From Pseudomonadota bacterium (GTDB lineage: Bacteria > Pseudomonadota > Alphaproteobacteria > Rhizobiales > MH13): DNA of 64,000 nucleotides. The translations under genes were made by a program, and so were the position numbers. The notes beneath the pieces were generated by a model that did not search any database, was not told where the DNA came from, and saw only the letters and a list, made by a program, of their open reading frames with translations. Shown here piece by piece: positions 1 to 8,655 of the stretch; positions within the stretch are counted from its first letter, which is position 1; each line of letters starts with the position of its first letter. The stretch spans positions 186,001-250,000 of the forward strand of contig JBCCPK010000007.1 in assembly GCA_039024915.1 (NCBI GenBank), written 5' to 3'.

Positions 1-853
1 CATCTTCGGAGCGGACGAGAACCTGCAAAGTATTGCCTTTACGACGCCCTACCGAGCTGACTGACCAAAGCGACCCATTGAGCAGGCCCTTTTCCGAACG
101 GTTGCGCAGGCACACAAGCTTGTCGCCTTGTGCCGGCAGCAACCCCCGATAGCCCTGAAGCTCTCGCAGCCTTCGATTGTACTTACGCCGGGTGCGATTG
201 GTGCCTACAAGAACCTGGTCCGCGGCCAGTACCTCGCTTTGGTCGACGTCTGAACGTTGGATTACGCGGCTAACACCGTAATTTCCGTGGTCGAGCCGAC
301 CGCCCTGGCGCACCGTGTCGGCCATGTCGATGATCGGGTTTTCACGCGCCTGCCGGTGTATTTCGCTCAACAGCACATCTGGCTCATGGTCGGTGAAGAA
401 TCCGCCCCCAGAGACGGGAGGAAGCTGTCCCGGGTCACCTAACACCAGGATCGGCGTGCCGAACGATAGAAGATCTCGGCCAAGCTCCTCATCGACCATC
501 GAACACTCATCAATGATAACGAGATCAGCCTTTGAAACCGGACTGGAACGGTTGAGCGAAAAAAGGGGCGAACTCTCGCCCGTTTCGTCATCAGCTTCCT
601 CACCCTTGGGCCTGTAGATCAGCGAATGGATGGTGCGCGCGTTTTCCGCACCCTTGCTGCGCAGAACCTGTGCAGCCTTACCCGTAAACGCCGCAAACTG
701 GACATCGCCAGACACATCCTCCGCAATCAAACGGGCCAACGTGGTCTTGCCGGTTCCGGCAAAACCAAAGAGGCGAAAAACTGGACGGTCGGGGGCTTTG
801 AACCAGCGCCGCACATCGGCGATGGCGCGTTCTTGCTCGGCAGATAGCTTCAT
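1..853 (-). CDS. RecD-like ATP-dependent DNA helicase (C-terminal part outside window)
   Basis: This is a partial superfamily 1B helicase; 284 codons are visible and the frame is still open at base 1. The protein begins MKLSAEQERAI. It has a Walker A motif GFAGTGKT (residues 30-37), a Walker B motif DECSM (115-119) and a GDPGQLPPV motif III (about 139-147), the order seen in RecD/Pif1-like helicases that use ATP to unwind DNA. The start is the ATG at 851-853, 42 bases after the chemoreceptor stop on the same strand; no good ribosome binding site is visible. It stands alone without recB or recC here, so it is probably a RecD2-like or phage-exonuclease-V-like helicase rather than a RecBCD subunit. 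The exact cellular role is not known. Confidence 0.85.
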   Translation of the reverse strand, partial: MKLSAEQERAIADVRRWFKAPDRPVFRLFGFAGTGKTTLARLIAEDVSGDVQFAAFTGKAAQVLRSKGAENARTIHSLIYRPKGEEADDETGESSPLFSLNRSSPVSKADLVIIDECSMVDEELGRDLLSFGTPILVLGDPGQLPPVSGGGFFTDHEPDVLLSEIHRQARENPIIDMADTVRQGGRLDHGNYGVSRVIQRSDVDQSEVLAADQVLVGTNRTRRKYNRRLRELQGYRGLLPAQGDKLVCLRNRSEKGLLNGSLWSVSSVGRRKGNTLQVLVRSED

Positions 854-895
854 GCAGCGGGTTGTATACGCTGCTCACAAAGCCCGCCAGCCGGT

Positions 896-2383
896 TTAGC
901 CCAGCGCTTGCGCCGCTTCCTGGACCTTTTGGATTGACGCATCAACCAATTCGGTTGCTTCGGCAATCTCGCGAACACCTTCGTTCATCTGAGACACACC
1001 GTCAGCGGCAACCTGCATGGCACCGGACATTTCGGTAGTCGTTGCGGACTGTTCTTCGACTGCGGACGAAATGACTGTGGTGATTTCGCTGATCTTCACG
1101 ATCGTTTCCGTGATTGCACCAATGGCTTTGACCGCATCGCCGGTCGAGCTTTGCACCTTGGCAATTCGTTGTCCGATCTCTTCGGTTGCCTTGCTCGTCT
1201 GCGTAGCGAGAGACTTGACCTCGGATGCCACAACGGCGAACCCTTTGCCTGCCTCCCCGGCCCTTGCCGCCTCAATGGTCGCATTCAGCGCCAGAAGGTT
1301 GGTTTGTTCGGCGATGTCAGAGATAAGTTTGACGACGTTCTCAATCTCTCCGGCGGCCTCGGAAAGCCCTGTGACAGTTGCCGTCGTTGTTTCTGCCTCT
1401 TTTTCCGCCTGCTGAGAAATAGTGCTGGCGTCGACCACCTGGCGGTTAATCTCGTTGACGGACGCCACGAGTTCTTCAATGCCCGCTGCGATCGACTGAA
1501 CGTTTTCCGAAGCCTGCTCGGACGAGCTTGCCACGGTAGACGCTTGCATGCTTGCGGTGGATATTGCGCCGGTGATCTGACCTATATCGGCAGACATTTG
1601 CTGTTGGGCGTCCTGGCGTCGCTCGCGCGCTTCGATCTCAGAGGTCACGTCAGACGCGAACTTCACGACCTTGTAGACTTCGCCTTTGTCGTTCAGCAGA
1701 GGGCTATAACTCGCTCGAAGCCAGAGTTCTGATCCATCTTTTCGGCAGCGAACCACTTCACCAATTGATGCTTTACCAGCGGCCAGGTCAGTCCAGAACC
1801 GGCCATAGTCCGGTCCATTGGCCTCGGCGCTAGGCATGAAAATCCGATGATGCTTCCCGACGATTTCTTCCAGACGATAACCGGTTGCTGACAGAAAATT
1901 CTCGTTGGCGTCAAGGATTGTACCGTCAGGCATGAAGGAGATTACCGCTTGCGAGCGCCCAACAGCCTTGATCTGTGCTTCGTAATCGCGCCTCGCCAAG
2001 CGATTGGCAGCATCGCGCCACTCGACAACAGTGCCCAGGCGCTTGCCGCCTGACCCGATGATCGGCTGTGCGACGAGATCGAACTTCACCCCACCAACCT
2101 CGATCATGGTTTCAAACAGACCGGACATCGCGCTAATCATGCGCTTTTGGTGGCTGGGGTCCTTGTGGAAGATATCGATGTTCGCACCGACAAGACCATC
2201 CACCTTGAAGGCGGGAAGGTCCTGCTGAATAGCCTTTTCGTTCTCAGACAGGTATGCGATCAGCGCCTTGTTTATATAGACGATATTACGATCATTATCC
2301 GCCACCATCACGCTGGCGGACAGGTTTTCAAGGACAGTAAGAAGTCGGTCAGTCTGGACCGAAGAGCGAAAATTTTTAAGCAT
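896..2383 (-). CDS. Soluble PAS-domain methyl-accepting chemotaxis protein
   Basis: The 495-residue protein has two PAS-type sensor domains (about 13-125 and 145-250) followed by a chemoreceptor signalling domain (about 260-495). The highly conserved hairpin tip, with [19 protein letters not shown] and the following [12 protein letters not shown], lies at about 359-390. This is the region that binds CheA and CheW. No membrane segment is visible, so the receptor should be cytoplasmic and sense an internal signal such as redox state or a bound cofactor. No other chemotaxis gene is nearby, so it is an orphan receptor. Its ribosome binding site lies inside a hairpin (see 2384-2409). It follows ilvH on the same strand after about 130 bases and precedes the helicase. 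Confidence 0.92.
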   Translation of the reverse strand: MLKNFRSSVQTDRLLTVLENLSASVMVADNDRNIVYINKALIAYLSENEKAIQQDLPAFKVDGLVGANIDIFHKDPSHQKRMISAMSGLFETMIEVGGVKFDLVAQPIIGSGGKRLGTVVEWRDAANRLARRDYEAQIKAVGRSQAVISFMPDGTILDANENFLSATGYRLEEIVGKHHRIFMPSAEANGPDYGRFWTDLAAGKASIGEVVRCRKDGSELWLRASYSPLLNDKGEVYKVVKFASDVTSEIEARERRQDAQQQMSADIGQITGAISTASMQASTVASSSEQASENVQSIAAGIEELVASVNEINRQVVDASTISQQAEKEAETTTATVTGLSEAAGEIENVVKLISDIAEQTNLLALNATIEAARAGEAGKGFAVVASEVKSLATQTSKATEEIGQRIAKVQSSTGDAVKAIGAITETIVKISEITTVISSAVEEQSATTTEMSGAMQVAADGVSQMNEGVREIAEATELVDASIQKVQEAAQALG

Positions 2384-2409
2384 AAAAGGCGCCTCCCGAA
2401 GCGAGGCGC
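2384..2409 (-). promoter_or_regulatory. Hairpin holding the chemoreceptor ribosome binding site; possible ilvBH terminator
   Basis: A perfect 7-bp stem (GCGCCTC at 2389-2395 against GAGGCGC at 2403-2409) with a 7-base loop sits just before the ATG at 2381-2383. On the minus strand the 3' arm contains the GGGAGG Shine-Dalgarno-like sequence and is followed by CTTTT and then ATG. The element could block translation of the receptor gene, end transcription from ilvBH, or do both. The function is inferred; the pairing is seen directly. Confidence 0.6.
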
Positions 2410-2512
2410 GAAATATAAAGAAAACTACTTAATAAAACTTTTCTAATATACGATCCACGTTCAGCGTCGCAGCACACCCGGCGGCGGACCAAGGGCAAGC
2501 CTCGATGGCTTG

Positions 2513-3073
2513 TTAAGCTATTCCCTGGGCGCCGCGCGTGACCGCCGCCACGCCGGTTCGCGACACTTCGACAAGGCCAATTTCCGCCATCAGATCAATG
2601 AAACGATCGATTTCACGGGTCCGCCCTGCGAGCTGGAACACAAAGCTCTCCAGTGTCGCATCTTCGGTCGTTGCGCCAAAAGCCTGAGCCAGACGCAAAG
2701 CCTCAAGCCGCGCTTCGCCGGTTCCCGCCACCTTCACAAGCGCCAGCTCGCGTTCGAGGGCGTCGCCAGCCTCAACGGTCAGGTCGGCGACCTGATGAAC
2801 CGGGACCAACCGGTCGAGCTGATGGCGAATTTGTTCGAGAATCGCTGGCAGCCCGGTAGTCACAATGGTGATGCGGGATAGGTGTTTGTCATGCTGTGTT
2901 TCGGAAACCGTTAAGGAGTCGATATTGTAACCACGGCCTGAAAACAGTCCGATGACCCGCGCGAGTACACCCGGCTCGTTTGTGACAACGATCGAAAGCG
3001 TGTGGGTCTCCACCTCGGTGCCAAGGTCAGTAAGGAAGTAAGCCGATCCGGTGGGCTGATGTTGTGCGTTCAT
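2513..3073 (-). CDS. ilvH: Acetolactate synthase small (regulatory) subunit
   Basis: IlvH/IlvN is the regulatory subunit of acetohydroxyacid synthase, the first common enzyme of valine, leucine and isoleucine synthesis. It gives the catalytic subunit feedback control by valine. The 186-residue protein has an N-terminal ACT domain starting at about residue 24 (HTLSIVVTNEPGVLARVIG, then the GRGYNIDSL segment) and the typical C-terminal domain ending in an ALESFVFQLAGR-like region; the length is slightly above the usual 160-180. It begins 17 bases after the ilvB stop, so the two are almost certainly cotranscribed from the ilvB leader. No feature is unusual. Confidence 0.95.
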   Translation of the reverse strand: MNAQHQPTGSAYFLTDLGTEVETHTLSIVVTNEPGVLARVIGLFSGRGYNIDSLTVSETQHDKHLSRITIVTTGLPAILEQIRHQLDRLVPVHQVADLTVEAGDALERELALVKVAGTGEARLEALRLAQAFGATTEDATLESFVFQLAGRTREIDRFIDLMAEIGLVEVSRTGVAAVTRGAQGIA

Positions 3074-3090
3074 GATTAAATCTCCCGGTG

Positions 3091-4869
3091 CTAGACGAGC
3101 ACTTTGCCTTCTTCTCCAATGGCGTTTTCGATCTCCTGATCGGGCACACTCTCGCCCAGAAGCATCTCGTTATGAGCCTTTCCAGAGGGGATCATCGGGA
3201 AGCAATTGGCGAGATTGGCGACGACGCAATCGAAGATCACCGGACGATCAACCGCCACCATCTCGTTGATCGCGTCATCGAGCTCATCTGGCTTTTCGGC
3301 ACGAATACCGACACAGCCATACGCTTCGGCAAGCTTTACGAAGTCAGGCAGTGCTTCGGAGTAGGAATGAGACAAACGGTTGCCATGCAACAGCTGCTGC
3401 CACTGCCGGACCATCCCCATGTAGGAATTGTTGAGGATAAAAATCTTCATCGGCAGATTGTACTGAACCGCTGTCGACATCTCCTGCATCGTCATGAGGA
3501 CCGACGCGTCTCCCGCAATGTCGATAACCAACGCATCGCGATGGGCAACCTGGACACCAAGCGCTGCTGGCAGCCCGTACCCCATAGTGCCCAATCCACC
3601 TGACGTCATCCAGCGGTTTGGCTCTTCGAATCCATAGAACTGGGCTGCCCACATTTGATGTTGGCCCACCTCGGTGGTGATGTAGGTCTCGCGGTCCTTG
3701 GTCAGCTCATACAGACGCTGGATCGCGTATTGCGGCATGATGACCTTGTCGTTCGGTTTGTAACGCAGCGAATCGCGCGACCGCCAATGGTCAATTTCGC
3801 CCCACCAGCTTTTCAGCGCAGCCTTGTCAACGTTGTGGGCCACACTTGGCCACAGGCGCACCATCTCTTCCAGAACATGCGCGACATCGCCCAGGATGGG
3901 CACGTCAACCCGCACAACCTTGTTGATTGATGAGGGGTCGATATCGACGTGAATCTTCTTTGAGTTTGGCGAGAAAGCATCGATCCGTCCGGTGATGCGA
4001 TCATCGAACCGCGCACCAATATTCACCATGACGTCGCAGTCATGCATGGCGAGGTTTGCCTCGTAGGTGCCGTGCATACCCAGCATACCCAACCATTGTG
4101 GATCGGACGCGGGAAACGCCCCAAGCCCCATCAAGGTGGAGGTGATGGGCATTCCAGTCGCGCGGACAAGTTCGCGCAGCAAGTGCGATGCCGCGGGTCC
4201 TGAGTTGATAACCCCGCCACCAGTGTAGAAGACGGGCTTCTTCGCCTTCGACAGCAGCTCGAGCGCGCTGCGAATGGCCTCGCGGTCGCCTTTAACGCGC
4301 GGCTTGTAACCTTCATAGCCGGTGCGCGCGCGCCCATTCTGCGGGCCTTCATAGGTGCCCATCGCAAATTGCACATCTTTTGGGATGTCGACCAACACGG
4401 GCCCAGGGCGACCAGTCGTAGCGATGTAGAAAGCTTCATGCAGAATGCGAGGTAGGTCGTTTACATCCTTGACCAACCAATTGTATTTGGTGGCTGGCCG
4501 CGTAATGCCGACAGTGTCGCACTCCTGGAATGCATCCGACCCGATAAGCTGCGTGGGGACCTGTCCGGTGATGCAGACCATGGGGATGGAATCCATCAGT
4601 GCATCGGTCAGCGGCGTCACCATGTTCGTCGCACCGGGACCAGACGTCACAAGCGCAACCCCGCATTTGCCAGTTGAACGGGCGTACCCCTCGGCAGCAT
4701 GCCCGGCCCCCTGTTCGTGCCGGACGAGAATGTGTTCGATATCCGACTGTTGATGGATTTCATCATAGATCGGCAGCACCGCTCCGCCAGGGTACCCGAA
4801 AATGTGTTCAACGCCCTGGTCCTTCAGAGCCTGAATAACCATCTCGGCGCCCGTCATTTGCCGTGTCAT
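3091..4869 (-). CDS. ilvB: Acetolactate synthase large (catalytic) subunit
   Basis: This is the catalytic subunit of acetohydroxyacid synthase, a thiamine-diphosphate and FAD enzyme that joins two pyruvates, or pyruvate and 2-ketobutyrate. The 592-residue protein begins MTRQMTGAEMVIQAL. The family signature GYPGGAVLPIYDEI is followed by RHEQGAGHAAEGYAR, which carries the catalytic glutamate. The C-terminal ThDP/Mg motif runs from GDASVLM to ILNN. The frame is open for 22 more codons upstream, but I chose the ATG at 4867-4869 because GGAAG lies a proper distance upstream and it matches the usual family start. The gene is preceded by a leader peptide and terminator (4954-5064), which suggests attenuation by branched-chain amino acids. 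The symbol ilvI would be equally acceptable. Confidence 0.95.
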   Translation of the reverse strand: MTRQMTGAEMVIQALKDQGVEHIFGYPGGAVLPIYDEIHQQSDIEHILVRHEQGAGHAAEGYARSTGKCGVALVTSGPGATNMVTPLTDALMDSIPMVCITGQVPTQLIGSDAFQECDTVGITRPATKYNWLVKDVNDLPRILHEAFYIATTGRPGPVLVDIPKDVQFAMGTYEGPQNGRARTGYEGYKPRVKGDREAIRSALELLSKAKKPVFYTGGGVINSGPAASHLLRELVRATGMPITSTLMGLGAFPASDPQWLGMLGMHGTYEANLAMHDCDVMVNIGARFDDRITGRIDAFSPNSKKIHVDIDPSSINKVVRVDVPILGDVAHVLEEMVRLWPSVAHNVDKAALKSWWGEIDHWRSRDSLRYKPNDKVIMPQYAIQRLYELTKDRETYITTEVGQHQMWAAQFYGFEEPNRWMTSGGLGTMGYGLPAALGVQVAHRDALVIDIAGDASVLMTMQEMSTAVQYNLPMKIFILNNSYMGMVRQWQQLLHGNRLSHSYSEALPDFVKLAEAYGCVGIRAEKPDELDDAINEMVAVDRPVIFDCVVANLANCFPMIPSGKAHNEMLLGESVPDQEIENAIGEEGKVLV

Positions 4870-4953
4870 CTCGTTCTTCCATCCCTTTCGTACCGCCCTC
4901 AGGGCCGTTTCGTTCCGCAAGATGCCCACATACATCTCGCGGATTCAGACAAT

Positions 4954-4978
4954 AAAAAAGGCCCTTCGAAGAGGGCCT
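4954..4978 (-). terminator. Attenuator-type terminator in the ilvB leader
   Basis: On the minus strand a 7-bp perfect stem (AGGCCCT/AGGGCCT, loop CTTCGA) is followed by TTTTTTATT. It lies between the leader-peptide stop at 5005 and the ilvB start at 4869, the position expected of a regulated terminator. A separate 9-bp pairing (5021-5029 with 4983-4991) lies immediately upstream and overlaps the leader-peptide codons. Confidence 0.8.
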
Positions 4979-5004
4979 GTGCGCACACCGGATTGTTTAC
5001 GGAT

Positions 5005-5064
5005 CTACAACGACCCGCACCCGGTGTGCCTACCTACAAGTACAATGTTCGAAGCATCTACCAT
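5005..5064 (-). CDS. ilvB leader peptide (Ile/Val/Leu)
   Basis: The 19-codon frame reads MVDASNIVLVGRHTGCGSL and stops with TAG. The codon run Ile-Val-Leu-Val at positions 7-10 covers exactly the three amino acids made by the downstream pathway, as in ribosome-mediated attenuators of branched-chain operons. GAGGG lies about 9 bases before the ATG. Codons 12-15 fall in the 5' arm of a 9-bp stem (5021-5029 with 4983-4991), so a ribosome stalled at the Ile/Val/Leu codons would cover that arm. The peptide itself probably has no other function. The assignment rests on codon content, position and the downstream terminator; expression was not tested. Confidence 0.75.
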   Translation of the reverse strand: MVDASNIVLVGRHTGCGSL

Positions 5065-5220
5065 AACGAAGCCCTCGTAACCGATCGCTTGCGCACCGTC
5101 AAGAACCGTAAAAGGCCGCCAATACTAGCCAAGTATGCGCCATTCTCACTGTTCAGCGCGTGCGAAAACGGTTAGGCCACGCCCACCGTCCCACGTTTTC
5201 CCAAGAGAGCTCCCTGCCGC

Positions 5221-6405
5221 ATGGCTCTTGCCTTTATGCAGCACCGTATCGCTGTTTCCTCTATGTTTGTCATGAATGGTGCTCTGGTTGGCAGCTGGGC
5301 ACCCGCGATCCCCTATTTCAAGGACAAGCAAGGCCTCTCAGAGAGCGAACTGGGTCTGAGCCTGCTGCTGATCGGGATTGGGTCGTTGGTAACAATGCCG
5401 ATCACGGGCGCGATCATCGCTCGGCGTGGCTCGACAACGATTCTTAGAGTTGCAGCGCTCGCCTGCACAGCGGTGCTTCCGCTCGTACTGCTGGCTCCAT
5501 CAACAGTGACGGCATTTGCTGCCCTGTTGGTCTTCGGTGGAGCGGTTGGTTCGATGGATGTCTCCATGAACGCCAATGCGGCGCGCATCGAACAAGTCTA
5601 CGACCGGCAAATCATGTCTTCGTGCCACGGATTTTGGTCCTTAGGTGCTCTTATCGGCTCCGGAGTGGGCGGAACCGTTTTAGGCTTCGTGGGATCGCTG
5701 GGGCTATCGGTGATGATCGCGGCCGGACTTTTGGTCGGCAGCCTGGTTTGGGGATCACGGCTTATGCACGATGAGGTCGAACGCGGAGAAGGAATCGAGA
5801 AACCATCACTTACGCTGCCACGCAGTCTTACAATCTACCTGATTGCACTGATCGCCTTGGCAGGCTTTACCGCAGAAGGTGCGGTGCTCGACTGGGCTGC
5901 ACTTTATCTGCGCGATGAACGCGACGTGCCCGCCTGGATGGCGGGATACGCCTTCGCCGCATTCGCAGCAACAATGGCCAGCGTCCGTTTTGTCGGTGAC
6001 CCAATTCGCATGCAACTGGGTGATCAGCGCACCATGACGGCCTCATCAATCCTGGCTTTTGCGGGCTTCCTTATGGCAGGTCTTGCGCCAAACCTGGCCC
6101 TCACGATCATTGGGTTCGGGGTGGCAGGTCTCGGGCTTGCGAACATAGTGCCAATTGCATTCGCTGCCGCCGACCGCACACCCGGGCTCCCGCGAGGCAT
6201 CGGTATCTCGATTGCAACCTTTTGCGGCTACGCTGGCATACTGTTCGCCCCGCCGGTCATCGGGTTCTTTGCCGAACGGTTCAGCTTTTCGGTAATTTTT
6301 GCTGCGATCTCAGTCCTTGCGCTCTTGACGCTCGCAGCAAGCCCCACGGTTCGCAGGAACGCACATCAGGGCTCCAGCACAACCACATCAACACGTGTTG
6401 GATAA
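5221..6405 (+). CDS. MFS transporter, YbjJ-like
   Basis: The 394-residue, very hydrophobic protein has about 12 predicted membrane segments and begins MALAFMQHRIAVSSMFVMNG. The GSWAPAIPYFKDKQGLSESELG stretch between the first two segments and the following GAIIARRGS loop (cytoplasmic motif A region) are typical of the YbjJ/fucose-permease-like branch of the major facilitator superfamily. Substrate is not predictable; sugars or small organic compounds are possible. It is transcribed away from ilvB. AAGAGAG lies upstream of the ATG as a likely ribosome binding site. Its last 40 bases overlap the end of the convergent gene at 6366-6749. Confidence 0.85.
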   Translation: MALAFMQHRIAVSSMFVMNGALVGSWAPAIPYFKDKQGLSESELGLSLLLIGIGSLVTMPITGAIIARRGSTTILRVAALACTAVLPLVLLAPSTVTAFAALLVFGGAVGSMDVSMNANAARIEQVYDRQIMSSCHGFWSLGALIGSGVGGTVLGFVGSLGLSVMIAAGLLVGSLVWGSRLMHDEVERGEGIEKPSLTLPRSLTIYLIALIALAGFTAEGAVLDWAALYLRDERDVPAWMAGYAFAAFAATMASVRFVGDPIRMQLGDQRTMTASSILAFAGFLMAGLAPNLALTIIGFGVAGLGLANIVPIAFAAADRTPGLPRGIGISIATFCGYAGILFAPPVIGFFAERFSFSVIFAAISVLALLTLAASPTVRRNAHQGSSTTTSTRVG

Positions 6406-6749
6406 ACCGTCACACGCACCAACGGCGTGCCGTTTACAATAGCCCGACGAACATCTGGCCGGATAAGACCGCGCGATACGAGCCGTTCAAAGCGTCCGCG
6501 CTCATGGGGGTCCGAAAACACCTCATCCACCTCGTCTTCGGGGTCCGCAGCGTCGAACCTATGCACGTTGGCGCGGTCCTGACGAAGCACGCCGGCAACA
6601 GTATCGTGGCGCACGCCTTGGGATGTCTCGTGGTCTGCTGAACTCAGCCGCGCCGTATACTCGGTGACGAGCCGACCCTGAGCTTGGCTTGCTACAGGTG
6701 CCAGCACTAGACCGAAGACCATCATGGCCCGGAAAACTCGGTTACGCAT
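6366..6749 (-). CDS. Small exported protein of unknown function
   Basis: The 127-residue protein starts MRNRVFRAMMVFGLVLAPVA and has a clear Sec signal peptide with a likely cleavage after ASQA (about residue 23). The mature part is charged and contains no motif I recognise; it ends in a short beta-like stretch, VRVTVYPTRVDVVVLEP. The ATG at 6747-6749 has AGGGA about 7 bases upstream. A GTG at 6765-6767 overlapping the miaA stop (GTGA) is an alternative start. It lies directly downstream of miaA on the same strand and probably shares its transcript. Its 3' end overlaps the MFS gene on the other strand by 40 bases. Function unknown; a periplasmic location is inferred. Confidence 0.7.
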   Translation of the reverse strand: MRNRVFRAMMVFGLVLAPVASQAQGRLVTEYTARLSSADHETSQGVRHDTVAGVLRQDRANVHRFDAADPEDEVDEVFSDPHERGRFERLVSRGLIRPDVRRAIVNGTPLVRVTVYPTRVDVVVLEP

Positions 6750-6763
6750 TCTCAGTCCCTGTC

Positions 6764-7696
6764 TCACCCTGTCCTGGGCATACTTGCAATCTCGTTGAGC
6801 ACGGCCGCTGCGAGAGCTTCATCTTGCGGATCACACCAAAGCCAATCAGCCATGTGACCGCGAAACCACGTCATCTGACGTTTGGCATACCGCCGCGTCT
6901 GCATGCTCAGATGATCGAGCGCTGTCTCATGATCCGTTCGGCCTTGCAAATAGGAACCAATGACTTCGACGCCAAGAGCCCTCATTACGGGTAAATCCTC
7001 TGCCAGCCCTCGGGCGTGAAGTCGCTGCACTTCAGCGAGGCCTTCGGCCTTGAACATCAGCGCGGCGCGCATCGAAATGCGCTGCTCAAGCCAACTCTTG
7101 TCCGGTTCCAGGACCAGCTTCACCAGCGCCGTATCGCGGATAAGACCGCCGTCCTTCGGAAGATCCTGCCAATAAGCCAGCGAACGGCCTGTCGATAGCT
7201 GCACTTCAAGCGCGCGTGAAACCCGCTGACTATCGGTTGGTCGCAAACGCGCCTGCATCTCACCGTCTAACTCATCGAAGAGCGTCGGCGCCCCGTCCAA
7301 CTCGCAACGGGCGCGAACCTGCTCGCGAACCGTTGGATCAACTTCGGGGATCGGCGATAACCCTTCGAGCAAGGCCAGAAAATACAGGCCTGTACCGCCG
7401 ACGAAGACAACCGTGGCGTCCTGCGCATCGGCCAAAACAATCCGCACCTCGTCACGCCACTTCGCCACCGAATAGGCCTGAGAGCCATCCCGATGACCAA
7501 AAAGCTGATGTGGGATGCCTGCCTGATCCTGTTTCGATGGACGCGCTGTGATGATGGACAGATCGCGATAGACCTGCATCGAGTCACAATTCACAATTAC
7601 TGGCTTGTGAACCTCACGCGCGAGCCGCAAAGCAAGCTCAGACTTGCCGCTGGCAGTCGGTCCTGCGATACACAGCGCGGCCCTCACCCCAATCAT
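6764..7696 (-). CDS. miaA: tRNA dimethylallyltransferase
   Basis: MiaA transfers a dimethylallyl group to N6 of A37 in tRNAs that read codons beginning with U, the first step to ms2i6A, which improves codon pairing. The 310-residue protein has the P-loop GPTASGKS (residues 12-19), the substrate motif CDSMQVYRDL (about 36-45), the FVGGTGLY motif (about 99-106) and the tRNA-binding C-terminal part with RRYAKRQMTWFRG. Length matches the family. The start is ATG at 7694-7696, 26 bases from the divergent serB start, so the two promoters must overlap the genes or share that gap. In many rhizobia miaA also lies close to serB and degP. Confidence 0.96.
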   Translation of the reverse strand: MIGVRAALCIAGPTASGKSELALRLAREVHKPVIVNCDSMQVYRDLSIITARPSKQDQAGIPHQLFGHRDGSQAYSVAKWRDEVRIVLADAQDATVVFVGGTGLYFLALLEGLSPIPEVDPTVREQVRARCELDGAPTLFDELDGEMQARLRPTDSQRVSRALEVQLSTGRSLAYWQDLPKDGGLIRDTALVKLVLEPDKSWLEQRISMRAALMFKAEGLAEVQRLHARGLAEDLPVMRALGVEVIGSYLQGRTDHETALDHLSMQTRRYAKRQMTWFRGHMADWLWCDPQDEALAAAVLNEIASMPRTG

Positions 7697-7722
7697 TTCC
7701 TTACAGCTTTACGACGCCCTCA

Positions 7723-8622
7723 ATGACGCACATATGCACGCTGATCGCTGCCCGCGCCAGCCAAGCCCTGACGCACGAAACGCTCACGCAGGCCTCGCAG
7801 GCTATCGGCGGCGACGTGCAGACGCAGGAGCTTGCCTCCCTGTCAGCCTACGATCTCGCCTTCACGCCGTCGGGCGATGAACACTTAGCCAACGCAAGGC
7901 AACGTGTTGGGGAAGCGCTTCGTCATCTGCCAGTCGATGTAGCGATTCAACCAGCCTCCCATCGGCGCAAGGCGCTTTTCCTCGCCGATATGGATTCAAC
8001 CATGATCGAGCAGGAATGCATCGATGAATTGGCCGCCGAGATCAATATCAAGGATCATATTGCCGGGATAACCGAACGCGCGATGCGCGGCGAGATAGCC
8101 TTCGAACCAGCGTTGCGTGAGCGCGTTGCCTTGCTCAAGGGCATCCCCGAAAGCGCCATAGACCGCGTCTTTGACGCGCGCATTCGCCTAACCCGTGGCG
8201 CGGAAACACTGATTGCCACCATGCGTGCCCATGGCACCTATTGCGTCCTTGTTTCCGGCGGCTTCACCCATTTCACCAAGAAGGTTGCAAAGGTGCTTGG
8301 CTTCGACGCGCATCACGCCAACAGTTTGATCGTGGGCGACGGCGTCCTGACCGGGGAGGTCGCTGAACCTATCCTGGGCAAGGAGGCCAAGCAGCAGACA
8401 CTCGAAGCCTATGCCGCCCAGCGGGGCGTTGACCTACAAGATACGATGGCAATTGGCGACGGGGCGAACGACCTCGCCATGATCGGCGCGTCAGGTTTGG
8501 GCGTTGCCTTTCGCGCAAAGCCCGCCGTGCGCGCCCAAGCGGATGTCGCACTCAACTACGCCGACCTCACAGGTGCGCTGTACTTGCAAGGCTATCGCGA
8601 CGCAGATTTCGTCAGCGCCTAA
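7723..8622 (+). CDS. serB: Phosphoserine phosphatase
   Basis: SerB hydrolyses O-phosphoserine to serine, the last step of serine synthesis. The 299-residue protein has an N-terminal regulatory-like region (about 1-80) and a haloacid-dehalogenase domain. The nucleophile motif DMDSTMIEQECIDELA starts at residue 89 (D89 nucleophile, D91 acid/base). Motif II is LVSGGFTHFTKK and the C-terminal metal-binding motif is GDGANDLAMI. These are all the catalytic parts of the family. It is divergent from miaA, and its stop lies 33 bases from the stop of the convergent protease gene. No oddity noted. Confidence 0.95.
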   Translation: MTHICTLIAARASQALTHETLTQASQAIGGDVQTQELASLSAYDLAFTPSGDEHLANARQRVGEALRHLPVDVAIQPASHRRKALFLADMDSTMIEQECIDELAAEINIKDHIAGITERAMRGEIAFEPALRERVALLKGIPESAIDRVFDARIRLTRGAETLIATMRAHGTYCVLVSGGFTHFTKKVAKVLGFDAHHANSLIVGDGVLTGEVAEPILGKEAKQQTLEAYAAQRGVDLQDTMAIGDGANDLAMIGASGLGVAFRAKPAVRAQADVALNYADLTGALYLQGYRDADFVSA

Positions 8623-8655
8623 GCACGTTACCCAGGCGCTGGTTGACGACCATCG

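Larger units (their letters stand above)
4870..5220. other. Divergent intergenic region between ilvB and the MFS gene
   Basis: This 351-base stretch carries the ilvB leader: a short leader peptide, a 9-bp stem and a terminator, each listed separately. A TTGACG hexamer on the minus strand (about 5097-5102) lies close to the leader peptide, but its spacing to the leader ribosome binding site makes it an unlikely promoter. A TAGTAT -10-like hexamer lies further upstream at about 5124-5129, with no good -35. The MFS promoter on the plus strand was not identified. Confidence 0.5.

Noticed and set aside
5097-5125. TTGACG-17-TACGAG as ilvB promoter on the minus strand
   Set aside because: Transcription would begin within or after the leader ribosome site, which would leave the leader peptide without it.
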